A DNA stretch of 56,094 nt, from positions 1 through 56,094 of the IMG/VR virus record IMGVR_UViG_3300033145_000771. One strand, given 5' to 3'. The notes beneath the pieces are model-generated. The model searched no databases and was not told the origin of the DNA. It was given only the letters and a program-made list of their open reading frames with translations. Source of the stretch: a virus. The translations under genes were made by a program, and so were the position numbers. Positions 22,452-30,801 of this stretch are shown in pieces; position 1 is the first letter of the stretch; each line of letters starts with the position of its first letter.

Positions 22452-22628
22452 TTAGTTTGCTGTTTCTTCATACTTATTGCATTGTTCGACAATATCACGT
22501 ATCAGGGGCCACCACTGGAATGCCTCTGCCGTTAATTCGACCTCATCTTTTCTTGCTGAACAAGAAAAAGTCTCAAGCTCGTTGCCCTGAAACTCAAACT
22601 TCCAGCCTAATCTCATTAGTTCTTCCAT
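22452..22628 (-). CDS. Small hypothetical protein (58 aa)
   Basis: MEELMRLGWKFEFQGNELETFSCSARKDEVEL, then TAEAFQWWPLIRDIVEQCNKY. ATG at 22628 with GGAG some 12 bases upstream. The composition (Trp/Phe-rich, alpha/beta) looks real and fills a gap between early genes. Function unknown. Confidence 0.55.
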   Translation of the reverse strand: MEELMRLGWKFEFQGNELETFSCSARKDEVELTAEAFQWWPLIRDIVEQCNKYEETAN

Positions 22629-22714
22629 TATCCGTCAATCTCCATATTTACCCTTTCGGGAAAAAAACTTCCCTTCACCCATACCCCATAACACCTAATT
22701 CGCCTTTTCTTTTC

Positions 22715-22741
22715 CCAGAGTGCCTGTAGTGGCCACTCTGG
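22715..22741. other. 8-bp inverted repeat between early genes
   Basis: CCAGAGTG and CACTCTGG separated by 11 bases, just after the stop of the 72-aa gene (in minus direction). No T-tract follows, so it is probably an mRNA-stabilising or processing hairpin, not a terminator. Confidence 0.45.
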
Positions 22742-22751
22742 CGTCAGGAAA

Positions 22752-22970
22752 CTATACGTACGGTCGGTACTTGAACAGTGGGCAGGTTACAACGGTACAT
22801 CTTTTGATCTCGGCTGCCTCCCAGCACATACAATCGAGACATTTGCTATTTATCGCAGCACGTATAGAATGCCCTTTCATAGCCTTATCGTACTGCCTGC
22901 GATATGAACCGTGAAACAAATCCGGGATTTTCTCCCGAAACAACTTTCTCTGTTCTTCTGTCGCGCTCAT
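22752..22970 (-). CDS. Conserved-type small zinc protein (72 aa)
   Basis: MSATEEQRKLFREKIPDL... with IRAAINSKCLDCMCWEAAEIKRCTVVTCPLFKYRPYV. The pattern C-x2-C-x-C ... C ... CPL-YRP is seen in many small phage proteins of unknown function. It probably binds one zinc ion. Confidence 0.7.
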   Translation of the reverse strand: MSATEEQRKLFREKIPDLFHGSYRRQYDKAMKGHSIRAAINSKCLDCMCWEAAEIKRCTVVTCPLFKYRPYV

Positions 22971-23006
22971 GTTAATATCATTCCTTTCTATTATATAAAT
23001 TTAGCA

Positions 23007-23198
23007 TTACATCCTGAGCCATTCTGCCCGGGTTTTCAAATGTGCGAGAATCTGTTTTTCAAGATCAGGGTCAAGCCAGTCTTGCCCAATAAGCCAATCC
23101 AAATAACCAACATCGATATCGCTTGCATAATTGCCGGCGTGTTTTCCAAATGGGATTATTGGGTCTGGCGTATCACTCATTAGTTCCTCAAAGTTCAT
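23007..23198 (-). CDS. DUF3820/ExoX-C-like protein (63 aa)
   Basis: MNFEELMSDTPDPIIPFGKHAGNYASDIDVGYLDWLIGQDWLDPDLEKQILAHL matches the MPFGKYKG...YLdWL-gqdwl pattern of DUF3820 (putative quorum-sensing-regulated) proteins and the ExoX C-terminal domain. Start at 23198 after AGGTGG. Likely a DNA-replication accessory; role unproven. Confidence 0.7.
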   Translation of the reverse strand: MNFEELMSDTPDPIIPFGKHAGNYASDIDVGYLDWLIGQDWLDPDLEKQILAHLKTRAEWLRM

Positions 23199-23237
23199 AT
23201 AAACCACCTGCACTTTGCCATAATCTTTTCCTTTTGC

Positions 23238-24084
23238 TTAAACAAATTTACTGTTCTTTACAAGCGCCAAGACCGCATCCCTGGTACAACCGGCCTGAAG
23301 CCACGCCCGTATATCCTTCTTTTGAGGCGGTTTGATAATCCTAACACTGCTCACGAACAGCTTGATGGAGCGAGCCAACTTTAACCCTCCGGAATACCCT
23401 GGAAAGAACTTCCTGCCGTCAGGCGTATATTTAGCTTCATCCTTGTCGGCAAACACCACGACCTGCCGGTTAGCATGCTCAATCATTTCTTTAATATACT
23501 TGTACCCTGTACCACAACTTGCCCTGCCGATAGCTGGAAATCCCAAATCCAATAGAGCTGCAGTGTCAGTCGGGCCTTCGGCGATGAATAGCAAGTCGTC
23601 GGACTCAGCCTTTATACTGCCTGGAATGAACAGGCCATTCTTCGAGCCTGGAACGCTAAACTTTTTACCTGTCAGCGTTCGCAGCCTAATCCCGATGATA
23701 TTCCCCTTACCGTCTTTCATCGGAAAGCAGTGGACTTTCTTCTGAGGATCCCAGCCAACAAGCAGGTCGTCAAGAGCCATCGCACTGAGCCCGAACATAG
23801 CAACTGCCTTTATTATATCCACATTATTGCGATAAGAGGCAACCAGTTTGCCCCAATTCGGCACAAGCGTCGGCTTAGGATTGCGCTTCGGAACGTATTT
23901 CCGTTTCTGTTTTGGCGGTCTGTCTATCAGATTATGAAGCCAGCCTGCACCTTTATCCCCAACTATACATACAGAGCCTTCCGATACCCGTGCGCAAATA
24001 GCAGCAGAGCCATCCTCGGCGTATAGGCACCAGTCAAAACCTTCCACAAATGACACAAGGATGATTTTTATTTACCCTAAGCAT
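23238..24084 (-). CDS. TOPRIM primase, zinc motif and body in two frames
   Basis: An ATG at 24084 with AAAGGAG seven bases upstream opens MLRVNKNHPCVICGRF and stops at UGA (24036-24034). A +1 shift at UUU UGA C gives DWCLYAEDGSAAICARV and the rest: a 281-aa protein with Cys10, Cys13, Cys19 and Cys30 of a primase zinc ribbon. The TOPRIM core follows (LLFIAEGPTDTAALLDLGFPAIG; VVVFADKDEA). The only alternative start for the long frame is a GTG at 24056 without a good ribosome site, which loses half of the zinc motif. The shift site resembles prfB; a single extra T or a sequencing error is the other explanation. Confidence 0.8.
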
Positions 24085-24136
24085 TTGATAGTCTCCTTTC
24101 CGCTGACACATAAAGCATTTTAGGTCGAATCATTGT

Positions 24137-24397
24137 CTAAACTCCTTCGTTTGGGATTCCTGCCGCTGCCAAAGCTTCGTCAAGAATGTATGGCTCCGAG
24201 CCGTCCCAGAGCTTTTGGCCTTCGTCGTATTTTTTGTCCTGAAATTCTTCAAACGCATCTGGAAATTTTTCGTAATCGGGACATTCGCCTCGCCAGTCAA
24301 GGTGGGTACTATCATTGTCCACCATAAGAACCCAGCCTTCTAATTTGCCTGACTTAAATGCGTTTGCCAATTCTTGTATGTTTTTGTATTTAGCCAT
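24137..24397 (-). CDS. Small acidic hypothetical protein (86 aa)
   Basis: MAKYKNIQELANAFKSGKLEGWVLMVDNDSTHLDWRG then DAFEEFQDKKYDEGQKLWDGSEPYILDEALAAAGIP. Acidic, alpha/beta, no motif recognised. It uses the recurring GACAATGGC start context of this gene run. Confidence 0.6.
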   Translation of the reverse strand: MAKYKNIQELANAFKSGKLEGWVLMVDNDSTHLDWRGECPDYEKFPDAFEEFQDKKYDEGQKLWDGSEPYILDEALAAAGIPNEGV

Positions 24398-24408
24398 TGT
24401 CTTAGTCC

Positions 24409-24591
24409 TTAAGAATTTAATGCACGTTCAATCGAATCAAAATCTTCATGCGAAGATGTTAAATATTGTAACCGCTTCAACTCAGTCTCCATAGCTTCAA
24501 GCTTTGCCCCGATACACGAATTACACAGCCCAATATTCAAGGCGTAGTTGTAATTGTCTTCGCTTCCGCACTTTTCACATTTGTTAGCCAT
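24409..24591 (-). CDS. Zinc-knuckle protein (60 aa)
   Basis: MANKCEKCGSEDNYNYALNIGLCNSCIGAKLEAMETELKRL: two CxxC pairs (CEKC, CNSC) and then a coiled-coil helix. A small zinc ribbon likely to bind nucleic acid or protein. Confidence 0.65.
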   Translation of the reverse strand: MANKCEKCGSEDNYNYALNIGLCNSCIGAKLEAMETELKRLQYLTSSHEDFDSIERALNS

Positions 24592-24601
24592 TGTCTTTAC
24601 C

Positions 24602-24868
24602 CTATGGAAAGTTGTAGGTTATTGATGTCAATATATTGCAATGCTTACAATAATGGCCAGTGACTTCACTAACTTCAATACCGTCTGCTATTTCACTGTC
24701 TAATTCAACCGTCTCACCATTTTTATACGGCTCATCGTCCACCCGCCATTCGTCGTAAGGATAAACAAGCATCGTTTTGCCCCCGCACTCATCACATAGC
24801 GAATAGCCATCCTTTTTTTGCTCACCAATTATCTGGATAGTGAACCCTCTAACTTTTGCCTTAGCCAT
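24602..24868 (-). CDS. Zinc-ribbon hypothetical protein (88 aa)
   Basis: MAKAKVRGFTIQIIGEQ, then YSLCDECGGKTMLVYPYDEW and GHYCKHCNILTSITYNFP: CDEC and CKHC pairs separated by 42 residues. Start at 24868. Role unknown. Confidence 0.6.
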   Translation of the reverse strand: MAKAKVRGFTIQIIGEQKKDGYSLCDECGGKTMLVYPYDEWRVDDEPYKNGETVELDSEIADGIEVSEVTGHYCKHCNILTSITYNFP

Positions 24869-25055
24869 TGTCTTTCTCCTCAATGAGTTCTTTTCTGTAA
24901 AATCCCATAATCTTATCTCTTATACGGGGATTGTCTCTGAGAACTATAATCCTGTATTCCATATTGAGATTTGTCTCCCCAATCATCTTTCCTTTTTCCC
25001 CTCTCAATCGGCCTTTGCATATTACTATGCGACGTCCATATTTGTATTTAAGCAT
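24861..25055 (-). CDS. Small basic protein (64 aa)
   Basis: MLKYKYGRRIVICKGRLRGEKGKMIGETNLNMEYRIIVLRDNP: basic beta-strand pattern like a small KOW/SH3 module. It overlaps both neighbours. Unknown. Confidence 0.55.
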   Translation of the reverse strand: MLKYKYGRRIVICKGRLRGEKGKMIGETNLNMEYRIIVLRDNPRIRDKIMGFYRKELIEEKDNG

Positions 25056-25293
25056 TGTCTTCGTCCTCGTTCAGTCGGTCAAATTCTTTTATAGCGTTTC
25101 CCGTATCCGCCAGGAATTCGTCTAACTCGGCAGCGCACATATCGGGATGGGCTGTGATGAAGCCGAGAGTCTCCTTAACGGTTCCAACTATTAAATCGAT
25201 ACGCGAGATATCGCCCCTTCGAGAAGCGTGCGACATTCTCACGGTTAATTTGTAAATATCAATCTTATCTTTGTCTGTCAGCATATTTACCAC
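25048..25293 (-). CDS. Small helical protein (81 aa)
   Basis: MVNMLTDKDKIDIYKLTVRMSHASRRGDISRIDLIVGTVKETLGF, AELDEFLADTGNAIKEFDRL. GTG start at 25293 (AAAGG six bases upstream) or ATG 25284. The frame remains open upstream through the repeat-rich 25300-25400 region but has no clear start there. Confidence 0.55.
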   Translation of the reverse strand: MVNMLTDKDKIDIYKLTVRMSHASRRGDISRIDLIVGTVKETLGFITAHPDMCAAELDEFLADTGNAIKEFDRLNEDEDNA

Positions 25294-25296
25294 ACA

Positions 25297-25405
25297 ATAC
25301 CTTTGCTTTGCCTTTGCTGTGCGATGCTTCGCCGGGCCAAGCTTTGCCTTTGCTTTGCCGTGCCTCGCGCTGCCTTTGCACTCGGCTTCGTCTTTGGGTA
25401 TATAA
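25297..25405. repeat. Low-complexity region of AAAGGCAAAGC units
   Basis: In the minus direction, AAAGGCAAAGC and GGCAAAGCAAAGGC recur about five times over 100 bases between the exported barrel gene and the 81-aa gene. The region is open in frame with the downstream gene but has no start codon of its own. Confidence 0.55.
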
Positions 25406-25450
25406 TTATCTTCTTTCTTAGAAAAATGTAAGCAAGGCCATGTTAGTTTA

Positions 25451-26380
25451 TTAGAATCGATAGACGATATTTATACCAAGACAGTCGGCGTCGTTGGCAA
25501 ACTCCGCTTCAAGGCCCATCATCAAGGCTTTGCTCAAATGAAATTGCATACCTACGATGACGCCTACATCTTCTATGCTGAGTCTTGAATCTTCACGCAT
25601 GGATACAGTTCGTGTTTCAGAAGTACAAAGACCGTAACCATCTTCAGTTCTATCGTCGGTTATAGTATTTGAAACATCAACCCACGCTGTATAGTCTCCT
25701 CGCATAACATTGTAGCAAGGCCCGCCATAAACAACACACTGATTCGTCAGCCGATAAGTCGGTCCGACCAGGAATTTCAATTCATCGTATCTCATGTCCC
25801 ATTCCGCACAGTACACATTCAAAGGTGGTTCTGCATCTAAATCGAAATCAGCTTGCCATTGAGCTCCTATCCATCGGGCCGATGCACCTATGGTGAGTTT
25901 ATCTTTTTGGTAGAGATTCATTCTCAAACCGAATCCTCCCGCATATCCGGTGTCATGTTTCAAGTCACCGCTGGGATCGAGTTCTGAACCGCCGAGATAA
26001 ATATCTACACTCAAATCTTTAGTTACACCAATTCCCATTCGGCCAAGATATGAAGTAGTATTGAAACCTTTAGACTTGAATTTGAACTTCGTAGTTTCAG
26101 TTGGCAAAGTTGTAATTTCAGTCGTTGTTTCTTCGGAGTCGGGAACATAAAGACCATATTTAGTCATACCGCCTTGATATGTCATAGTTTCTGTAAATTC
26201 AACTTGACCGCTTAATGTTAATTTCCCAGTCGTATCAAAATCGTCAAGCTTGAATTCTGAAAAACCAAAACCATACTCAAACTGGCCTTGCTTCAAATCT
26301 GCCATAGGCGGACCCATGACTGCTATTGCTGTTGAACTGAATAATGCTACCAACATTATTGTTGTCATTAACCATTTCAT
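25451..26380 (-). CDS. Outer-membrane beta-barrel-like exported protein
   Basis: A 309-aa protein with a standard signal peptide (MKWLMTTIMLVALFSSTAIA, cleavage near residue 20). The mature part is a string of amphipathic beta strands (FEYGFGFSEFKL; TIGASARWIGAQWQADFDL; LKFLVGPTYRLTNQCVVYGGPCY; VGVIVGMQFHLSKALMMGLEAEF) and ends in NIVYRF, the C-terminal Phe expected for BAM-dependent insertion. Outer-membrane proteins are rare in phages. It may alter the host surface, for example by excluding other phages. It lies in the early operon between small genes and the helicase. Confidence 0.75.
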   Translation of the reverse strand: MKWLMTTIMLVALFSSTAIAVMGPPMADLKQGQFEYGFGFSEFKLDDFDTTGKLTLSGQVEFTETMTYQGGMTKYGLYVPDSEETTTEITTLPTETTKFKFKSKGFNTTSYLGRMGIGVTKDLSVDIYLGGSELDPSGDLKHDTGYAGGFGLRMNLYQKDKLTIGASARWIGAQWQADFDLDAEPPLNVYCAEWDMRYDELKFLVGPTYRLTNQCVVYGGPCYNVMRGDYTAWVDVSNTITDDRTEDGYGLCTSETRTVSMREDSRLSIEDVGVIVGMQFHLSKALMMGLEAEFANDADCLGINIVYRF

Positions 26381-26535
26381 TTTTTTTCCTTAAATTTAAT
26401 TTCGGTTATTGTTTCGTACGTCAACATCTAACATGTTCTACAAGGCGAACGACACCTTTTTGTCTTCATTCTATTTTACCTCCTTTACGGGCTTTCATGC
26501 GCCGCATAGCATCAAACAATTAAGCTGTGCCATTT

Positions 26536-28221
26536 TTATTTTGCTCCCGGCTGCAGATTCTTAGGCAGTCGCCATCTTTGCCAGCCACATTTTGCCAACG
26601 CGCCTATTCTCTTGCTGGCATCCGCGAAAGACATTTCGGTAGTGTCAAATCCGGCCTTCTGGAGGCACTTGGCCTGCTTATAAGTACACGTACCCCCTTC
26701 ACGCCGCTTAATCATAACGTCAATGATCTGCGAGGCGTGAGAAAACGACAGGCCATCGGTAGGGACGCCGCTTTTTTCAAGATACGCAAGCTGTCTTTGA
26801 GACGGCGGCTTGCCTTTGTGCCAGGGTGCTTCTCTTACAGGGTCGATATCGAGTACGTTGAAGGGATTGATTTTCGCAGTCGAATACTTTGCCCTGAGCA
26901 GTAGGTGATCTCGGGCAATAGCATCTTCCCTGTCCCTGTGCCTTTTTGCTATCTCCCGCTCGGCCTTCTGCAGCTCAGTAGCGACATCGACAGGCATTTT
27001 GTTTTCGTCCGATTTCTTGGCGGCGTTTTCATTCGCAAGCTCCACGACTTCATCGGAATAATTACCACCGAGGATATCGGCCGGACATATCAGTTTATGC
27101 CTACCAGCGTTGCCCACAAAGTCCAAAATTGTCGCAAAGGGCTTTGCACTATTCATTATAGCCTCTCTGCGTGCCTCCACGGAATCATATTGGTCGATAT
27201 CTATTTCTGTTAGTACGCGGCCAGCCCTGCCCACCATCTGCGTGTAGAGACTTCTACTCTTCGTTGGCCTGGCGAGAACAACGGCCATGATCGAGGGATC
27301 ATCGTAACCCTCAGTAAAGCAAGAAACATTAACAAGATACTGGAATTTATTCCTGGCGTAATCCGTAACGATAATTCGTCGCAACTCTTTTGGTGTGGCG
27401 CCACAAACGAATCGTGCGGAGTCTCTTTTGTGTCGATTGATAATCTCTGTCAGTCTTTCAGCTTGGGCCACGGACGCTGCGAATACCAATGTCTTTTTGT
27501 CGTCGGTCAACTGCACGGTCGGGTCCGCTATGCCGTGCAGATTTTCCTCGAATTCGAGCACCGCAGCCAGATCCTTGCCGTTCAAGTCACCGGCGGTCGT
27601 CTTGACATTCGAGTAATCCAGCCCTTCTACGAAAACGCTCTGCTGCTCGAACGGGGTAAGCCAGCCATCACTGATACCATCTTTGATGTCATACTCATAA
27701 GCCACTTCTTCAAATATCTGGCCCATCGCCTTCTTATCGTGTCTGTCAGGCGTCGCTGTCAAGCCGAGAACTTTCAGCTTGGGATTTTGTTTGTAATAGT
27801 CAATGACCTTTTTCCATGAAGTCGAGACTCCGTGATGCGCTTCGTCTGCTATCAAAAGTGAAAATTCATTCGGATCGAACCTGGTCATGCGCCCGCCGTT
27901 CCTGCCTGCGATTTGCGTCTGAACAGTGGACACTACGATATCGGATTTGAAAGAATCGAACGCCGTTGCCCACTGGCTCCCCATCTCGATATCACCGACA
28001 CAGCCGGTAACTCTTTCGATTTTATCCTGCGCCTGTGTTATCAATTCTTCTCGATGGGCAATCACCATAATCCGACCGGATTCCTGAAAATGCTTTACGA
28101 GGTGGGCCGCTATAATAGTTTTTCCCAACGAAGTTGCAAGGACACACAAAGCGGTATCGTTCTTTTCAAAAGCCTTGAGTACACAGTCGTATGCTTCCTT
28201 TTGATAAGAACGCATAATCAT
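26536..28221 (-). CDS. DEAH-box SF2 helicase (SSL2/UvrB-like)
   Basis: A 561-aa protein. Motif I is ATSLGKTIIAA (29-39), motif Ia is VIAHREELITQA, motif II is ADEAHHG (about 122-128), motif III is LTATPDRHDK, and the C-terminal helicase core has LVFAASVAQAERL, VNVSCFTEGYDDP and TQMVGRAGRVL (motif VI). The tail after about 420 has two short repeats (PPSQRQLAYLEKSGVPTDGLSFSHASQIID and TYKQAKCLQKAGFDTTEMSFADASKRI), typical of phage helicase C-ends. It unwinds DNA during replication or recombination. Confidence 0.88.
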   Translation of the reverse strand: MIMRSYQKEAYDCVLKAFEKNDTALCVLATSLGKTIIAAHLVKHFQESGRIMVIAHREELITQAQDKIERVTGCVGDIEMGSQWATAFDSFKSDIVVSTVQTQIAGRNGGRMTRFDPNEFSLLIADEAHHGVSTSWKKVIDYYKQNPKLKVLGLTATPDRHDKKAMGQIFEEVAYEYDIKDGISDGWLTPFEQQSVFVEGLDYSNVKTTAGDLNGKDLAAVLEFEENLHGIADPTVQLTDDKKTLVFAASVAQAERLTEIINRHKRDSARFVCGATPKELRRIIVTDYARNKFQYLVNVSCFTEGYDDPSIMAVVLARPTKSRSLYTQMVGRAGRVLTEIDIDQYDSVEARREAIMNSAKPFATILDFVGNAGRHKLICPADILGGNYSDEVVELANENAAKKSDENKMPVDVATELQKAEREIAKRHRDREDAIARDHLLLRAKYSTAKINPFNVLDIDPVREAPWHKGKPPSQRQLAYLEKSGVPTDGLSFSHASQIIDVMIKRREGGTCTYKQAKCLQKAGFDTTEMSFADASKRIGALAKCGWQRWRLPKNLQPGAK

Positions 28222-28433
28222 TTGTCATTCTCCTTTAGGGCTTGTCTACCTTTTGCAGTTATCGTAAAATACTCATCGGGAGCCCATGTCCCTTTTTTGC
28301 CCTCTGATATCATCAATCCCTGAGATACAAGAGCTTGCATATCGGCAGAATCGCCACAGTAATAGTTACTTGCCGCTCTGTATAATGTGTGGCTAAGTAT
28401 CTCTCGTTGACTTTTTGATATTGCCATTGTCAT
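28218..28433 (-). CDS. Small winged-helix-like protein (71 aa)
   Basis: MTMAISKSQREILSHTLYRAASNYYCGDSADMQALVSQGLMISEGKKGTWAPDEYFTITAKGRQAL. The pattern L-Q-G-L ... YF-T-G-AL is like phage winged-helix proteins that resemble PadR/MarR wings. Coupled to the helicase by ATGA overlap. DNA binding is inferred. Confidence 0.6.
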   Translation of the reverse strand: MTMAISKSQREILSHTLYRAASNYYCGDSADMQALVSQGLMISEGKKGTWAPDEYFTITAKGRQALKENDK

Positions 28434-28761
28434 TCTCCTTGATAGAAGGATCTATCTTTGAGGTTGCTATCCAAGTTGCAGAATAGGTAGGAACCATTTC
28501 ACCAGACACTTCATACTCTTCGATACCATCTTTTGTCTGTACACGTACTGTCGTAGTTTCCCCTTTCAGTAAATCGTAATCTCCGGCGTCAATCCTCTCA
28601 GCCCTAAGTCTTGCCGCTTCTTCCACCGTATGAGCATATACTTCCGTCCATTCGTCCTCTTCAAAAGTAGGTACATTAGTTTTCCATAACGGCGGACACT
28701 TATGATCGCCGCGAGAAAACATAAAGCCTTTACATTTTGGACACCAATTACCCATTGTCAT
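28393..28761 (-). CDS. Hypothetical protein with N-terminal zinc knuckle (122 aa)
   Basis: MTMGNWCPKCKGFMFSRGDHKCPPLWK, then a CPKC...H-C motif, followed by DEWTEVYAHTVEEAARLRAERIDAG and beta strands. It starts with the shared AGGAGAATGACAATG module. Unknown. Confidence 0.6.
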   Translation of the reverse strand: MTMGNWCPKCKGFMFSRGDHKCPPLWKTNVPTFEEDEWTEVYAHTVEEAARLRAERIDAGDYDLLKGETTTVRVQTKDGIEEYEVSGEMVPTYSATWIATSKIDPSIKENDNGNIKKSTRDT

Positions 28762-28942
28762 TCTCCTTGCGTTGCATTTCTACGAGTTCCTGTTGTTCTC
28801 GTCGGCGTTCTTCTTCTCGTTGGTGTTCTTGTCGTTCATATTCTTCTGGGTTTGCATCGTAAGCGGCTTGTTTTTCTCGTATTCCCCTGATTACTCCGGG
28901 CGTCATAATGCAATTGAGATATTCAGGTCTACTCATCGTCAT
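28748..28942 (-). CDS. Short charged-helix protein (64 aa)
   Basis: MTMSRPEYLNCIMTPGVIRGIREKQAAYDANPEEYERQEHQREEERRREQQELVEMQRKENDNG. Long charged helix, probably a coiled coil. Same start module as its neighbours. Confidence 0.55.
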   Translation of the reverse strand: MTMSRPEYLNCIMTPGVIRGIREKQAAYDANPEEYERQEHQREEERRREQQELVEMQRKENDNG

Positions 28943-28948
28943 TCTCCT

Positions 28949-29266
28949 TTAGGACTTAGGATATTCTCCTTTTAGTAAATCTCTGCCTATTTGTTCGTGG
29001 TCGTCCAACAGTAGAAGTAATTTGCTATTCGCTTCGTCCCAATTTTCTACTGGAATGTATGTTTCAAATATTTCATTATACGCATCTTTCATCTTGGCGT
29101 TCTCGTCTTCGAGGTCATTATATTCCAGTTGTAGTTCACAGAGTTCGGCAACAGCCTCATTATATTTCTTTTTGAGGTCCTCGTTCTCGGGGTAAACCTT
29201 CATAAAACTGTCCAAGTTTCTCTGGCTTAGTTTTTCTGCTTTTGTTGAGTCTTTAGCCATTGTCAT
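28949..29266 (-). CDS. Coiled-coil hypothetical protein (105 aa)
   Basis: MTMAKDSTKAEKLSQRNLDSFMK, then LKKKYNEAVAELCELQLEYNDLEDENAKMKDAYNEIFETY: heptad-rich helix. Possible DNA- or helicase-associated protein, but no family recognised. Confidence 0.6.
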   Translation of the reverse strand: MTMAKDSTKAEKLSQRNLDSFMKVYPENEDLKKKYNEAVAELCELQLEYNDLEDENAKMKDAYNEIFETYIPVENWDEANSKLLLLLDDHEQIGRDLLKGEYPKS

Positions 29267-29324
29267 TCTCCTATCAAAAAGCGGCGGCCGCCATCCCTGG
29301 CTTGAGAAGGCAATCTGGCGTAGG

Positions 29325-29870
29325 TTAAGGCATTTGGCTTCCTGCCGACCTGCCTACAGGTTCTGCCGCCGTAAGTTTCATATAATCATTTGGGAAGTTT
29401 ATTAAAGCAAATTCACCGAAGAACTCTATTGCTGCTTTGTCGTAGGCTTTAGCAGCTTCTTCCTCAGTTGCCCGAGTACCGAGATGCGTCATTTTGCCCT
29501 GGAACTTAATTCTTGCCTCCCACCCTTTTCCTGTTCTGCCCGGCCTTATCCCCTTAAATCTGGACGCCTTGGTTTTCCATGGATGAGAGTTCATCGCATT
29601 TTCCCCCTTCGAACATGCCCTGATGTTGGATTTGCGGTTATTGAGTCCATTATGGTCCCGGTGGTCTGTTGATATGCCATCTTTGGGTTGCAAGCCGAGA
29701 ATCTCGCGGTGCATATAAAAATATAATGTCTTTTTCCCTACCCTCTTACTCCTGATAGCATAAAAAGTGTATGGGGTTTTTAGTACACGCCACTTGTACT
29801 GGTTTATTCGCTCATAATCCTCATCATCAACCACTGCAACTTTGCCTTGCGTTAGTGGAATTGTTTTCAT
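29325..29870 (-). CDS. HNH endonuclease with AP2 domain (first of two)
   Basis: A 181-aa protein. N-terminal MKTIPLTQGKVAVVDDEDYERINQYKW module (shared with 36548-36994), then HREILGL...STDHRDHNGLNNRKSNIRACS (HNH-type: H, N, N), then KASRFKGIRPGRTGKGWEARIKFQGKMTHLGTRATEEEAAKAYDKAAIEFFGEFALINFP, an AP2 DNA-binding domain. This is the common phage HNH-AP2 homing endonuclease. Its ATG overlaps the stop of the ParB-like gene. Confidence 0.92.
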   Translation of the reverse strand: MKTIPLTQGKVAVVDDEDYERINQYKWRVLKTPYTFYAIRSKRVGKKTLYFYMHREILGLQPKDGISTDHRDHNGLNNRKSNIRACSKGENAMNSHPWKTKASRFKGIRPGRTGKGWEARIKFQGKMTHLGTRATEEEAAKAYDKAAIEFFGEFALINFPNDYMKLTAAEPVGRSAGSQMP

Positions 29871-30781
29871 TTGAACTCCTTTGGAGTAGCCTTGAAAGTG
29901 ATCTCATTGACCCATCCGCACCCGTCACAGGCCCGGCATTCTGCGTTATTCTCATCAGCTTGGCAATAGCCACAGACAGCAAAAGGCATAGCGAACTTGA
30001 ATATCCTCTTGACGTTCCCGATCTGTGCTGTCAGGTTCTCGATCTTGATGTACCTATAGAACAGGTCACCCTTTTCCTTTCCCTCCCGAACAGTCCTGAG
30101 CTGGTCGTTGAGCTGCTTAATCATCGCCCTGTATTCGTTGGCCCGCTCGAAATACTTGATAAGGTGTTTGGGCACCTGTTTGCCTGTCGCATCGAGGACT
30201 TTTTTCTCCGGAACGGTAACTTCGCATTCGCCATCGCCTCGCCTGACTGTTCGGGTTTTTGCCCGAGAAAGTTGATTATTGGGCTTAGAATCAGGTTTGA
30301 GGTATGAACTGTTCATACCTCGATTTTCTCCGGAAGTATCCTGTTTTTTTAAGTCAGCCTGAATCTTGAATACATACCTCTCGGTACATCCGACATGGTC
30401 TGCAATCCCCCTCGCCGACATTGTCGCCCATTCCTCATCCTTCAAAATCTTCTCGATAATGCCCTTGGCTGTACCGGGCTGGCGTGGGAAGGCGTTCGTC
30501 TTGTTCGCCGCGAACGAAAAGAATATGGCGTCTCGCCGAGTGCCTTTTTCGACGGTGGCCGAGATGTACTTCTTTCCGAGCTTCAAGTGGGCGAAATAAC
30601 GATGATAACCGTCCCATAAGTATTTGTTATTGCCATCGGTTATGATGGATACAGATGGAAATTCAAAGCCCTCCTTTATCAGAGCCTTGTAGCGCTTCAT
30701 TGTATCGTCGTCAACTGGACGTTGCTGAGTTCCACCGTCAATTACTATGTCTTTTAAAGGAACTTCTTTTGTTGCTGCCAT
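29867..30781 (-). CDS. ParB-like nuclease/adaptor with zinc finger
   Basis: 304 aa. EVPLKDIVIDGGTQQRPVDDDTMKRYKALIKEGFEFP and KYLWDGYHRYFAHLKLGK are ParB/Srx motifs. FSFAANKTNAFPRQPGTAKGIIEKIL, then WATMSARGIADHVGCTERYVFKIQADL is a ParB-type HTH. The C-terminus has CGYCQADENNAECRACDGCGW, a zinc ribbon. Such proteins act as early replication or transcription regulators. It is the first gene after pseudoknot copy C. Confidence 0.8.
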   Translation of the reverse strand: MAATKEVPLKDIVIDGGTQQRPVDDDTMKRYKALIKEGFEFPSVSIITDGNNKYLWDGYHRYFAHLKLGKKYISATVEKGTRRDAIFFSFAANKTNAFPRQPGTAKGIIEKILKDEEWATMSARGIADHVGCTERYVFKIQADLKKQDTSGENRGMNSSYLKPDSKPNNQLSRAKTRTVRRGDGECEVTVPEKKVLDATGKQVPKHLIKYFERANEYRAMIKQLNDQLRTVREGKEKGDLFYRYIKIENLTAQIGNVKRIFKFAMPFAVCGYCQADENNAECRACDGCGWVNEITFKATPKEFK

Positions 30782-30801
30782 CAGTGAATCCTTTCAGGTA
30801 G

